From: Sinonovacula constricta
Lineage: Eukaryota; Mollusca; Bivalvia; Cardiida; Solecurtidae
NCBI GenBank assembly: GCA_007844125.1
Contig: CM017564.1
Coordinates: forward strand, 16,016,235-16,080,234
Reading direction: 5' to 3'
DNA length: 64,000 bases
Position numbers and translations under genes: made by a program. Shown here in pieces: positions 33,837 to 45,894 of this stretch (the stretch's first letter is position 1; the number at the start of each line of letters is the position of its first letter). A model generated the notes under the pieces. That model ran no database searches. It was not told the DNA's origin and saw nothing but the letters and a program-made list of their open reading frames with translations.

Positions 33837-33957
33837 TCAGTGGATCCTGGCAAGGAACACATTCAGTTTGAACTTCTGTACCTTTGTGACAAGGTGGGGT
33901 GGTGCATGTGGTAGGTTGAGACATTGTCCAATGCGACAGCGGGTAAGAGCTACATCT
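33837..33957 (-). mobile_element. LINE fragment (end of ORF2)
   Basis: Matches the C-terminal tail of the LINE ORF2 at 54230-54340: translations CVPCQDPLTV and LTRCRIG correspond to CVPCQEPLTV and LTRCRIGH. It lacks the 3' UTR, being cut by the 42-bp array, and ends against a CACTA-type fragment. It is probably the distal part of the same LINE copy as 34480-36608. Confidence 0.75.
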
Positions 33958-34345
33958 TCCATTCTGGTTATTATGGGTGTGGTAGGTTCTGTCAAAAAGG
34001 CATATGGGTAGATGAAATGACAATTCCTGAAGTTGATGCTCCTCTCCGGACAGATTGGCAGTTTGATGAACTTGGTAATGAGGAGCATCATATTGGTCGG
34101 TCACCCTTTATTACTCTTTCAATTGGCATCATGGGTCAGTTTCCACTTGACTATATGTATCTGGTTTGCCTTGGTGTCACAAGAAGGCTTCTTTGGCAAT
34201 AATGGAATTTTCAAAATACATGCCACGTGAATTTCTCAGAAAATGACGCCATTTGTCTGATTTTGACAGTTGGAAGGCAACTGAATTCCGACAGTTTCTC
34301 TTGTACTCGGGACCTATTATTCTAAAACAATTTTATTTATGGTTT
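33958..34345 (+). pseudogene. CACTA/EnSpm-type transposase fragment
   Basis: The frame reads GYYGCGRFCQKGIWVDEMTI, then APLRTDWQF, EEHHIGRSPF and GQFPLDYMYLVCLGVTRRLL. It continues after a frameshift near 34200 as PREFLRK, a stop, then DSWKATEFRQFLLYSGPIIL. These ordered phrases are characteristic of a large family of invertebrate and fish transposases that I recall as CACTA (EnSpm)-like. Both ends of the gene are missing and it contains at least one frameshift and one stop, so it is dead. It lies antisense inside an LINE copy. The superfamily name is less certain than its transposase nature. Confidence 0.65.
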
Positions 34346-34479
34346 ATTATATCTATATTTAGTTACACAAATAAAGTGAAAACATTAAATTGACAATATA
34401 TTTTAATTGGGACACTGTGGGTATTTTCTTACTTAAAACATGGAAAATGCAAGGAGGCTATGATATGTCCAATGATCTA

Positions 34480-36608
34480 TGTACAAGTATTGCCGATCGC
34501 CTTATCACACATTGTATGAATGTGATTGTATGTAGAGTAACCTTTGAAATCAATGTTATCGTTGTCCTTCAGAAATCTGTCTTGAAGGCATAGCACGGTA
34601 GGGTTTAAGGTAGTCAATAAAAGTAAAATTTCATTAAAATTAACACTAAGACCTTGACAATTCCAATGCACTATTTTGTTGTTCATGGGATTATATTAAG
34701 TTAAATGTGTCCTCTTGGAGCCTTAACAGGTGACCTTGACGCTTTGTATTTGTTTAGTGGAGAGTATGTATGCATCAGACAATCAAATCTATTGTGAGAG
34801 TTGGACCGGCCAACTCTCTTCTCCCGGTTATTAAGAGGACTAGGTACTCTTATTTTGTCGGAAGGGCTAGTTGCTTTTTTAAGACTTTGCCTTTGCGGCA
34901 GCATTTCTTTCTGCCTTTGTCTGAGGTTTTGAAATAGGCTCTAAAGTTTGGGTAGAAGACGGTTTGGTAGGTTGGGTAGACGAAGGTTTAGAAGATTGTG
35001 TAGACGAAGATGGTTTGGATGTAGTAGTTGACTTGTAGTTTTATTTGTTTCAGAAGACTCTGCATTTTTTAATTTAGTTGGGATTATGATTTTGTCCGAT
35101 ACCTGGTCACCTGATTGTATTTCACATTGCGTTTAACTGTATAGGTAAACCGAAGTGTTGGATTTTGCAATAGCAGCGTAATTTGTCTTTGAAGTGATAG
35201 AAGTCAATTTCTCGTTAGCTAACTTACGTGCCTTAACTAACTTAGGAAATGAGACATTACGGGTGTATGTAATTTTGAGTACCTCTTTCTCAAATTTCCA
35301 TGTTGGGCATTCTCTGGACCTAATTTCGTGTGGTCCAGAGCAATTTGGACACTTCGGGTCAGCTTCACACTTAAAGTTTGATGCGTGTGCGGGTTCACTG
35401 CATCGTCCGCAGATAATATTGTTTGTACAGCTAGATTCGTGATGGCATAATTTTTGACAGTCAGATCATTTGACAGTAATGGATTTGGAATGTATACCTG
35501 AATTTTGACGATAACTGATTTTGATTGTTTGTGGAAGTTTGGGATTATTAAATGTAAGTACCAGAGTGTTTGTAGGAATGTTGTGCCCTTCTTTAGTGAA
35601 GGAGATCCTTCTGATCCCACTCACTCTTTGTGGTGTGAGTTCCGTCAGGATCTCCTCTTCCGAGAGTCCGGAGAGGTCAGGACAATGAATGACACCTTTT
35701 GAAAAGTTTAATGAGTTATGAGGGTAGGTACGTACTTTGAGGGAGCAGAAGTCAGTCAATTTTAAAATTTTGTCCTATATACACTTTCTATTTGTTTCAA
35801 TAAGTAGACAGTCGTCTTTAATTTTTCTGACGTTTCCAACTGTACCAGTAAGGCCCTTGATGGATTTTTCAATAACGAAAGGTGAGACTTTCGTTATGGG
35901 AGATTTTTTCAACTGATTGTACAACAAGAAATCGTGGAAAGTTTGGGTTTGTTGGTGTTGCGTCGATATCAGAGTCTTCTGAGGACAAATTGGGGATCGG
36001 TTCGAAACATTTTCGTTTTCTATCCATGAAGTTAAAATATATGAATCGGCACTCTGGGTCACCACCCGCCTCGGAGCTCAACAAGGGGACGTTGACATGG
36101 AGTGGGTATCCGAACTCCCAACGCCAGTGATATCAGAGTGCTATACTCTGACATGAAATACAAAATGTAAATGATGTCAGATTGATCCGTATAGCCGGCT
36201 GTCCACTAGATTATAAGTAAAAGGAGACGATAAGAGGGAGGGGGTTGCGTTAAACGGTATACAATAAAGGAAAAAGCAGAAATTAGAGTGGATAGTAGGA
36301 GGACTAAGTAAGTGTATACAATAGGGAAATAGTAGTAATCTATGAACAACGCGGCCAGCCGATTGGTTATACCGGATCAATATAACCGCCCGTCTACCCC
36401 GCAACTTAGGGCTAAAGTAGTGTGTTGACCAGAGCTGACTTATATGTCATAATCTGACAAACCAGCAAAGGCCTCAACCACCAGGATCCCCTCATCACAG
36501 AGATACAGGGTTGCCACCTACGGCAAACAGGTGGGCTACCTTTGGAGGGGTTTTACCCCGCTACAGGTAGCGGCAGCCGGAGAATTCTATGCCCCTTCCG
36601 GCAGGGCC
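34480..36608 (-). mobile_element. LINE, 5' part (5' UTR, ORF1, start of ORF2)
   Basis: Starts at GGCCCTGCCGGAAGGGGCAT (36608, minus), identical to the 5' end of the full-length LINE at 59632. It carries the same 5' UTR (GGTAGCCCACCTGTTTGCCG), a fragmented ORF1 (frames about 36084-35237 and 34904-34701) and the first about 55 codons of ORF2 (from 34686, VHWNCQGLSVNFNEILLLL). Homology stops near 34480. Several frameshifts are present. A copy that keeps its 5' end but lacks its middle cannot come from ordinary 5' truncation. Confidence 0.85.
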
Positions 36609-36609
36609 A

Positions 36610-36945
36610 TGTGTCCATGGTATGCAAAGTGATGACGAAAGTAGCAAAAAGCTTGTTGATTTAACGTTGTATAATTGCTGCCCAAGGTGTTACCTTCCGT
36701 TTACGCACACAAGGACTGAATGGTATTTTTTATTAAACTCAATGCAATTCATCACCTCTTTTCTTCTGCTGTCAGTTAAAACATACTGCTGTCAGTTAAA
36801 ACATACGTATGACCTACGATGAAGACTTTGGTCAAGTAACACTAAATTTAGTAAACACTAAAGTTAATTAAGTGTCCTTGAATCAATATTTTAAACAAAA
36901 CATCCCATGTTTTGTAAGTAAACTGTAATACGGGTAATTAAGCCC
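36610..36945. other. Non-coding, no gene seen
   Basis: Contains one short direct duplication (CTGCTGTCAGTTAAAACATA, twice at about 36767-36806). Nothing else recognised. Confidence 0.45.
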
Positions 36946-36954
36946 ATTTGATGT

Positions 36955-37185
36955 TACCCAGCAGGCACACGACGTTGAATAGCCGGTGTATAGACGTTGT
37001 ACTCCAACGTTGGATTATGGTTAAATTTGAAAGTTTTTTTAGACGTCATATTCCGATGTCTATTCAACGTCGTGTTCCGACCAAAATCCAACCTATTTTC
37101 AACCAAAAACCAACCATCTTTCAACCAATAACCAACCACCTTTCAACCAAAATCCAACCAATTTTCAACATCCAAAATCCCTGAT
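36955..37185. repeat. CAACGT-rich repeat block with 15-bp palindrome
   Basis: CACGACGTTGAATAG (36968-36982) and CTATTCAACGTCGTG (37060-37074) are perfect inverted copies. They are followed by five diverged repeats of CAACCAAAAACCAACC type (37080-37170). It starts at CCCAGCAGGCACACGACG. Blocks like this are common termini of DNA transposons in aquatic animals (from memory). It may belong to the CACTA-type gene fragment 1.1 kb away, but this is not shown. Confidence 0.55.
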
Positions 37186-37189
37186 ATTT

Positions 37190-38270
37190 TGTCACTTCAA
37201 GTTTAGTTTTTTTTATAAACATGGTTTCATAGCGAACTAAGAATGGAAGAATACATTGTGCGAACTGACATGGCCATGAAACGAGAGCACACTACAACTT
37301 TAGGATAAAATGTGGGCACAATAACAATTCACATGTTTTATCATTTTATTTTTGATTTTTGACCAAACAAACATCGTTTAAACACACATTTATTATAAAC
37401 AAATCATAAGCGTTTAATATAAAGTGACATGCACATATAAACAAGGAAGATGATTATTGTTTTGAATATAAATTCTGCAATATTAAAAATCCGTCAACCA
37501 GGTGTTAAATAGAAGCACGCCCAAAACAAAGGTTTAGACTGTAAATGTTTAGATAATAATTTTGAGAACAAATATATCTTTTTATTGAAAATAACTACAA
37601 TCAATGCACGCTAACAAAACATAATACATTTACAAGACAAAAAAAATACACATTTAAACAAGTACGCAAGTGAACGATAAGAAAGAGTTATTGTATTTGC
37701 TCTTCATACACCTCCCTTTTGCTCAAACAAAAAAAAAACAACAACAACAAATGTTCATATAACACACACAGAACTGATTTTATAGATGTGCAAGAAAAAT
37801 ATATGTAGAAAAAACTAGAAAATATTGAAACTAAACCCCCAATATGACAATACAATATATAAAATGCATTACTTTTGTACATTTGCAAATCAACAGGCCT
37901 ATATACTGGGTGTCTCATATGTCCCTTATCATACCACTGTATTGCTGTATATAATTTTTTTGTATACAATAATTAATAACATTAAAAGTTATAATTAACA
38001 CAGTAAAGTTTCATTTGATATAAAGTGTATGGAACAAAGTTAAACTATTAAAAACATATACTTTTAAACATTTTTATAATGCCCATTTTGTGAGATAGGG
38101 TCAAAATAAGTACATTTAAGTTAGTTGAAAAAAAAGTTTCCTAACAATCCAGTCTAGTATGTCTTTAGCATGTGCCAATGGTGGTGCCCTCTATAGTACT
38201 GTGTACATGCACTTACATGTAGCAAGTATCTATGTTTTGATCATAATGTTACACCAATTTTGTAAGTATA
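37190..38270. other. AT-rich non-coding, no gene seen
   Basis: No protein-like frame. The 93-codon minus frame at 37688-37969 is low-complexity. It could be interior of a transposon bounded by 36955 and about 38860. Confidence 0.4.
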
Positions 38271-38301
38271 ATTTAGTAATTATTTACATTTTTTTGTTTA
38301 C

Positions 38302-38566
38302 CATGCTTATAAACAACGCCCCTGCAATCTTTTGGAATATTAACATTACAATTTGGTTTTAAAATATTTAGAAGATCATCCACACATTTCCTGCTTAAGT
38401 TGTAACTGGTTGCCCATGTAGCTAGCTGCTCTTTTAACGAATTTTCTTCTTCTCCTTCGTTGTAATCTGACATTTCTTCTAAGCTTGATGAAGTCACCAC
38501 TGTTTCTGAAAATCCAAAATCAGATGAACCATAATCCTCTTCATAACTGTCTTCAGGTAATGAATA
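38302..38566 (-). pseudogene. CACTA-type transposase, N-terminal exon 2 (fragment)
   Basis: The frame reads DSYEEDYGSSDFGFSETVV, then LKEQLATWATSYNLSRKCVD and LLNILKPNC, NIPKDCR. The L-x2-WA-x2-Y/F-N-x8-LL-x-ILK and LPKD-type pattern recurs, as I recall, in N-terminal parts of invertebrate and fish CACTA-like transposases. A donor-like GTAAAC follows at 38301-38296. The catalytic part is not found downstream, so the gene is incomplete. The acceptor near 38566 is approximate. Confidence 0.45.
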
Positions 38567-38694
38567 GGTAAATAAGAAAAGGTCCTATCAAAATTTTCAC
38601 AGATATTTAAATTTTATCTACCTGCAGACCAAGGCAGACAAGGTAAATGTAAATGTGACAAAAACACAGAGACGAGACATAACACACAAAAAGA

Positions 38695-38855
38695 AAACTG
38701 TCGGAACTGTCCTCTGATCTATAATTAGAACTATTTTCATTGATCTGTTCAAAGGTGGCACGTGGCTGGTCATGATCTTCATCACTGCTATCAGCTAATG
38801 CTCTTGCAGCTGCAGTATGTTTGCGCCAATGTCTTAAATATTCCATTGGATCCAT
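38695..38855 (-). pseudogene. CACTA-type transposase, N-terminal exon 1 (fragment)
   Basis: Starts at ATG 38855 with MDPMEYLRHWRKHTAAARAL and an acidic, Ser/Asp-rich continuation (ADSSDEDHDQ, YRSEDSSDS) resembling the acidic leader of the family proposed for 38302-38566. The hydrophobic residues after DSSDS are intron read-through. The splice donor position is approximate. Confidence 0.45.
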
Positions 38856-39126
38856 GGTTCGTCTATAAATACTTGTTTTTCACTGAAAAATGATCAAATT
38901 CATGCTTACGATTACCAACTTTTCAGGTCTGTAATTGATTAAATTTCGATTACTTTGAAAATCGCTGGGAAGTCTTCGTGACATTATCTCTCTACCTTGC
39001 TGTGCGGTCTTTAGTTTGGTTTATCAACGAAAAACTAGATGAGAAACGTTTAAATATTAAATTTAAAACAGTTGGTGCATTTTCAGGGATGTTCCAATTA
39101 TTGGGTATATTTTTATGATATTTATT

Positions 39127-39782
39127 TATTTATTTGGGTTTTTCGGCACACCGACACTTAACAGGTCGCAGAATACAAAGTTAAATGTGAATAGAGCATA
39201 ATCAGGTTAAAACCAATTTACGCAAGAAAAATATAGAAAAATATAAAAACTATCAGGTTAAAAAAATAAATTATAATTGAAAACAGGTCAACACATAAAA
39301 CGGTTTAAAAAGTATGACGGCTGGTAAATAAACAGGTTAAAAATGTGTAACTTATTAAGAATACTTATCTCGTTCAAGAAAAAAACAAGTTTAGAATCCG
39401 ACACTGTCAGTGGTTCCTGGCAAGGAACACATACAGGTTGAACTTCTCTTTTTAAAAGGATTGACTGAGTTAATCTAGTATGTCCAATGCGACAGCGGGT
39501 AAGAGCTACGTCTTCTCGTCGACTTTCTCTGCAAGCAGAGACATTGGCACCGACGTTAGGTTTAATTACGTGTAATTTGTTACAAACAATTATTGTCCCA
39601 ACTTGTTTATCACTTGGTTAAAATATGTCGGTTAATAAGTGGTTTAAAATCAATGTGTGGGATGCAAAGATATGTCTCAGTAAGGGGTGAAGCAGATTTT
39701 GCATCCCTGTCTGAATCTTCGTTTTCTCGGATGACAACATGACTAGGAAGCCAACAGAAGGAGATTTCGTTAGCGTCATACT
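39127..39782 (-). mobile_element. LINE 3' fragment
   Basis: From the 3' terminal tail (plus strand TTTGGGTTTTTCGGCACACC) through the 3' UTR to the RNase H tail (phrases corresponding to ECVPCQEPL, CRIGH and SWD). It ends about 39782. Its UTR matches the copy at 61073-61448 (AAGTTAAATGTGAATAGAGC) more closely than the full-length LINE, indicating a second subfamily. 5'-truncated and non-coding. Confidence 0.8.
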
Positions 39783-39784
39783 AA

Positions 39785-41370
39785 AACAAAACAAAAATGA
39801 ATTAACAAAATCGTCATGTCACTGAAGTATTAATAAATCTAAATTCGATCTTTTCAAGCGACTTGTCCACTACTAGTGGTACTTTTTTTGCATTATTCTG
39901 AATATCACTTCAAACGATAAATCATTTTTAAATCACAATATTTACATGAATTAAATTTTTTACTAGATGTTATTCCGCCCCCCCCCCACCACCACTGACA
40001 GATTGACTTGTCTTTAGGCGTAAAAAATTAAACATAGTGTGTATAAGTAGGCCATTCAGAAGCAGTACACATGTATTGTAAATGGATATGATCTGCTGGT
40101 GTATGTTTCTATGCGTCAGAAACATGGGCAAAACTGTGACCCGTTTACTGTTACTGTAAGGAAAATACAAACGTCCAGATTTAGTTTAATGTAAGTTTAT
40201 ATAAAAATGGTGTACCTAAGATAGTGGAAAAGAATATATATATATATAGTTGATTATAAGAAAAGCAAACACATTCTCATCTTGAAGCTATTCTATGATA
40301 GATACCTGTTAGAGGAAACAAACTGATGGCCAGTCATAATGAATGGTCACTCCTTAGATTTTTGTCCACTCGTTTGTTCACACATATCAGTTATTGATAA
40401 TAACTATCATTATAATATATATTCCTACTTTACTAGCTTATACAATAGAAAGGGTGTTTAATTATTTGTGTTTCAAACTATGGAAGATTTAAAAGTTATT
40501 AAATTGATTTCAATTGTTATCTGACTCGAGCTAGTGTCAATCTTGTTTACATTATAATTGTTTATGAAGGAAATCCAGTGGAGTTAATAAATACAATATA
40601 ATTTCCATTGACTGGTCGATCATAGTATTAAAAACGCGACATGTGCTTTCATTATCTGCATATTGACGCCTAAAGCAGTGGACGTGTAACCTATAAGGTA
40701 AAGTACTTGAAGTGGATAACAAATATTGGTAAAACATTTTAATAAAAGAGAAGTTAAACACACGGAAGTGGAAGGTCAACGGGGAGCTAAACATAAGTAG
40801 GTATTAATCGTTACAAAAAAAAACTTTCGACTTTAAAAGGGTTTATAACATTAAAGATAGGGACTTTCAATCGTATCAAGAAACTGTTTTATGCAATTTC
40901 ACCAAGATTCCCTAAAACCGCACTTAAATGCTTTTTTAAATACAGTGGGTTTTTTTCAACTTACGGGGTTTCGAGTTCTCTCATTTTCAAGCTTAGCCTA
41001 GCACACACTTTAAATTGTTCTGCAGAATAAAATCTCTTTGAATAACATTTTTTGTCTTCAAAACAGTTCAAAGTTAATCAAATCTATTAGCGTTAAAACA
41101 TTTATATTTTAGATTTCTATGACAATTCAACCAAATGAAAGGGTATCGAAACGTTCTTTAAGAAAGGTGTGAAAACTTTTGTATTAATTTTCCAAGTTAC
41201 TACATTGTTTAATTAATATCTAGTTTAAGAGTTTAAGAAACAAAGGCGTTATAGATTGATTTGATATAAAAGATAATTCGCACTGCCACACTATGTTATA
41301 CGCAAGATAAAATAATCGTAAAGGGTTCACAACATAACGTTCTAAGATTGGTTTAATGTGATGTAGTTTC
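39785..41370. other. Non-coding, no gene seen
   Basis: AT-rich. A C-rich run (39976-39990) and a short ATATATATAT run (40238-40248) are the only simple repeats noticed. Confidence 0.5.
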
Positions 41371-41374
41371 TATT

Positions 41375-41835
41375 TAAAGGTTGTATCAGTTTGGACCAAA
41401 AATATTTTCATTAAAAATCTTCATAAAACTTTGTACTTGAACAGATATTTCAAAATGCTGTTTATTGATGTGTTACACCTGTCTGAAAAGTAAACCTTAA
41501 CGGATCAATAGACAATACAAACATGTATTTCCTATCTGATCTACGCTGCACATTTACCTATTTTGAAACAAAGAAATCCACGTGGCCATCTATGTTTTAG
41601 CTCATCTACGTCATCCGCTGTGACGTCAATTTCTGTTTTAGCAGGAATCCAAATCGTTCGTTTTGATAGATTTGAAAGGAACATTTTAAATGATGGTTAA
41701 CGAGTTTTACTGCCCTAAAATTGAGATGTTGTCGAGAATCGTCAAAGCTTAGACTAAAGTATTTGTTATGCAGAAATTATACACAAATACCCCCAACAGA
41801 TGTCAGATCTTATTCCATATATTAGATATATGCAA
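41375..41835. repeat. Dispersed non-coding repeat with TGACGTCA, copy 2
   Basis: Second copy of the repeat at 10525-10990, same orientation, without the inserted ~245-bp-family fragment. TGACGTCA lies at 41621-41628 in the equivalent place. The copies are diverged but colinear over about 450 bp. Confidence 0.6.
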
Positions 41836-41839
41836 ACTG

Positions 41840-42950
41840 TCCGATACCGTCTATGTATGAGCTGACATAACCTTTATTTAACACTTAGATATAATCGTAT
41901 GGTCGATTTATTATAGTAGTGTTCATACAATGATTTAGAAACCTTATTGGACAAATTATTTGAGCACCTGTTTCCATAAATACGTTTTAAGCGTGTTATG
42001 GTTATAAAATATAAAGACTTTTTAGAAGTTGTGTGGATTCAATACAATTGCACCAGCAAAATCGACCATACAATCTGGCAGGTGAATTACCAAAAACGAA
42101 TACCCATTAATCAACATTCAGTGCAAATTCTAGGATCAATAACGTCCGAACAAAGTCGTATATTGATATAAAAAGGTACACTTTAAAGCGATCAGGTCAC
42201 AGTTTAGCGTATGAATATGATGCACAGAGCACGGCGATCCGCTCTTTATATTAATTGAACATACAGCATCACCTGCGAGCCAATCAATGCCCTGTCTTTC
42301 ATACACGTACACGACCATGCCAAGGTTGACGCTGTGGTATGTGATTGAGCTTCAACATTTGAAAACCGCTGCAAATATTTTGTGTCACACAACATAAGGC
42401 AACCCTACAACATCTAAACCTATTTCAAATTAATTGAACGGAATATATAAATGTTAGAGTACCACTGTTAGTTTGATGTTCGATCTCCGATTTTTTCTTC
42501 TTTTCTTTTGCAACGTCATAAACCCGTCGCTGAAATATTACAGCTTGTATGAATTGATTAATCAACAAAGTAGGCGCTATTGACTAGTGACAGATATATT
42601 CATTTTTGGTATTAAATATCAATTTCTCTTTGAGAAATACAAACAATTTGTTAACCTACCAGCGAACAATAAAAGGAAAGCAACATATACAAAGAGATCT
42701 GTGCCAATATCACCAACTGGAACAAACCGATGGTGAGGTGAGGTGGGGTTGGGGGAATGATCTATGGCAAGTGAATCATATTTAAGACAATGTGTCTACT
42801 GAAAACAATAGATTCATTATGGAAATGTTTTATGAGAATAAATTATCATATTAAAATATAAACTTCCTCTCGATAAAGGCTCACATTTAAATGTCAAGGT
42901 GACAAAAGTACAGAGACATACACAGAAATAAAAACATCAATTACCACCTT
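41840..42950. other. Non-coding, no gene seen
   Basis: AT-rich. No gene, repeat family or RNA was recognised. Confidence 0.5.
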
Positions 42951-43005
42951 GGGACAGTCAGTCGGTCAGGTGCTGAAACCTGGTTTACGGGGTCGTTTTA
43001 CCTTA

Positions 43006-44112
43006 TAAAATCCAGCACATAGTGCTATTTTCAATTGTAATTATGAACACTTGTACGAGCGTAAACCAAAGGCAATTAAGCTGTTTGGTTTACTGATACT
43101 AGAAATAATACAATCTTTACATCTGAATTTTAATCAATAATATATTAGAACTTCCATCATGGCAGTTTAAAACTCCCGATGTTAACTCTTAGTATAAATA
43201 CTAAATCAAAAACAGACCCTCTCGACCTAAGCTCAAATTTTATCAAACTGCGCGACAAGAAATACTGTAACTACCTTGACATATATACTGATGGCTCTAA
43301 AGCAGATTCATATGTCAGCTGCGCTTCCGTAAGTAAAATTCATTGTTTTAAACAAAAAACCACCCTCGAATCGTCTATTTTTACAGCCAAAATTCAAGCT
43401 ATTAACCTTTTTCTTGACTTCATTTCATCCTGGCGATAAATTTGTAGTGTTTACTGACTCTTTGTCCGTATTACAGTCCATTAAAAAACTCAATTTTTTC
43501 CAAACCTCACATTAGAGAATTACTTTTGACACATAATGGACTTTTCTCTTAATAAGCATATTGTTTTCTGTTGGCTACCTAGTCATGTAGGCAGATAAAA
43601 GTGCAAAATCTGCTTCAGTTCTTACAGAGACAGACCTTTGCATCCCCACACAGATTTTAAACTACATATAAATCGATATATTTTAACGAAATGGCAAACA
43701 AGTTGGAATAATACTATTTATAATAAGTTATACGCAAGTTATTAAACCTAACGTCGATGCCAATTTCTCTACTTGCAGAGAAATTAGGCGGGAAGACTAA
43801 CATGTACGAACTATTTAAGACAGTGTTGGATTCTAAGCTTGTTTGCTTCTTAACCGAGGTTGGTATTCTTAATAAGTTATATTTTTTAATCGGTTCAAGC
43901 TAACTCTGTACCTTTTTAAACCGTATAATATTTTAACCTGTTGTCAATTATAATTCACATTAGTTTAACCTCATAGATTTCTATATTCCTACTTACATAT
44001 TTTAATTTTAACATGGTTATAGTCTGTTCACGTTGTTAAACTTCACTGTATTCGGCACCGTATGACCTATCAAGTGTCGGTGTGCCGTAAAACCCAAAGT
44101 ACAAAAATACAA
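43006..44112 (+). mobile_element. LINE 3' fragment (RNase H to tail), plus orientation
   Basis: Begins in the linker before RNase H (YERKPKAIKLFGL), then KYCNYLDIYTDGSKADSYVS and SSIFTAKIQAINLFLDF. Here the catalytic Glu of the AEIH/AEI motif has become Lys (AKIQ). Frameshifts follow, then the 3' tail TCGGTGTGCCGTAAAACCCA near 44095. A short piece of the ~245-bp repeat (42955-43003) abuts its left end. 5'-truncated and dead. Confidence 0.8.
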
Positions 44113-44524
44113 AACACAATGATTGACATTAATACTTTAACGGAATATAGTGAGTGTCAATACAATGTAATAAGATATGGTAAACTGTATTGCAGTAGGT
44201 TCGAAATATTTACTTTTCGCATTTTAATAATAATCCTGCTTCGAATGCAAATATTTACTTTTGAAAGAATAGTATGTGTATGTTAGGGAATTTAGGAAAT
44301 ATTTTCACTGTCCATAGTAGTGCAGTGTTTTGAAATTTAAAATACAAATGTTTATAGCTAAAACACGATACACATTATCCAAATCTTCTTTACTTGTTAT
44401 TGAGAATTAAATATCATATTAACTATGTGAATGTTAAGTAAAGGTGGGACAAATAAGTATAATAAACTGTCACGCATTTGTAAATGCGTTAAAAAAGCAA
44501 AATATGACATGAACTAATTAATTG
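44113..44524. other. Non-coding, no gene seen
   Basis: AT-rich DNA between an LINE fragment and an interspersed repeat. Nothing recognised. Confidence 0.45.
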
Positions 44525-44772
44525 TCTTTATTAGGGAGCTACAATAAGAATATATGACAAAGTCCTATGAGCATTGCAACATATACCAAACTCCCAAAAG
44601 GTACAAAACAAAGGTATTTCACATGCAAGCCAAGCGAAAAGCAAGAACAAACCCATGATAAGTCATTTAACGAAAAGAGCAAATCCGACAGTTACCGCCT
44701 TGGAACGGCCTGTCGGCAATATGGACCGACTGGGGTGCATAAACCGGTTTTACAGAGCTCTAACCTCGCACA
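44525..44772 (+). repeat. ~245-bp interspersed repeat, reference copy
   Basis: Best-preserved copy of the family, from AAGAATATATGACAAAGTCC to TTTTACAGAGCTCTAACCTC. Relatives are at 10676-10785 (inverted), 29755-29792, 30735-30975, 42955-43003, 50715-50755 and 52165-52232. No coding capacity. Its origin (SINE, LINE UTR or MITE) is unresolved. Confidence 0.75.
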
Positions 44773-44779
44773 ACCTGAC

Positions 44780-45840
44780 TAGTTTCTCAAATGTAACTTG
44801 TTTCAATTGTTAAGTTTAATTCTAACTTTACCTTACTATAAAAGCAAAAGTTATAATTGATACAAAGCACAGCAAATCAAAGAAATGCCTCATCATATAA
44901 AATACTGTTTAACATTTGGTCGAAAACCATTGTAACGGCGTCGTTCCAGGACTTAAAAAATGTGCACCAACTTATATTTTTACACTGCGTTTCACATTTG
45001 AGAATCCTTAGAGGTATGGGTTTATTAAGGACACATGCCATATTAATTACGGGGTGCAAAAAGGTCAGTGCTAAAGGATCTACGATATACAGTAGGTCAA
45101 GTGCGTCCTTTCAGCAGGAGAGGTGCACAAGTCGGCTTTCACTATAATTAATTTAAAGGTGTGATTTATAGTCTATTTCTTAGCCAATGTCTATTCAACA
45201 AACTATATAATGTTAACACTGATCAAAGTAAATACCCGTTAGTGCCGTTTATACCAAAACAAAGGTACACAGCCTTATGGACAAACAACCATTGACACGT
45301 TATTTGCACCAAACCTTATAGGACTTTTAAAACAAACTCGCATATATCTTGAACATTGGGATATATAAAATCCATAGCATGTAGTTCTAGGTGACTAACC
45401 CTCAAGGTAGGGATAATTTACTATGTGTAGTCGCCTCTATCAATACAGATTTTATTACAGACAGTCATCTTAATATCTAGAAATGCTGAAGTTAAATCTC
45501 AAGTATTCGTTTTGTTAAGAGCTAGTTAAGAGTAAAACTGATCAGATCATTTGAGCAAAGAAATGTGAATCAATAGCTAGATAATCGTCAAGATAGCCTG
45601 ACGTTGATTGATAGCTACTAGGGTCTCCTACATTTGGCTTACATGTGAACTCCTTTGTCTTTTTTCAGATGTTTGTACATGTTGCAAAAATTTGTCATAT
45701 GTTCCTAATATTCTTATTATTACCCATAGAGACCCTGGCAGGGAGAATTCCAACAGAGAGTGCCATAGAACTTGGCTTTCAGTTAAAAGTTTTTCTGAAA
45801 GAAACTTTTTACCTGATTGTTCCCTATTCATATTTAACTT
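44780..45840. other. Non-coding, no gene recognised
   Basis: A 96-codon plus frame at 44857-45147 and its minus shadow have some amino-acid variety (Cys-containing on minus) but no recognisable family and no splice support. Confidence 0.4.
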
Positions 45841-45893
45841 CTTTGCATTCGGCGCCGTATGACCTGTTAAGTGTCGGTGTGCCGTAATACCCA
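45841..45893 (+). mobile_element. LINE 3' tail remnant
   Basis: TTCGGCGCCGTATGACCTGT followed by AGTGTCGGTGTGCCGTAATA is the 3' terminal motif of the LINE family, plus orientation. Only about 50 bp is preserved. Confidence 0.65.
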
Positions 45894-45894
45894 T

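Noticed and set aside
44857..45147. 96-codon frame and its antisense with spaced cysteines
   Set aside because: No recognisable family, no splice sites, and both strands open; not enough to call a gene.
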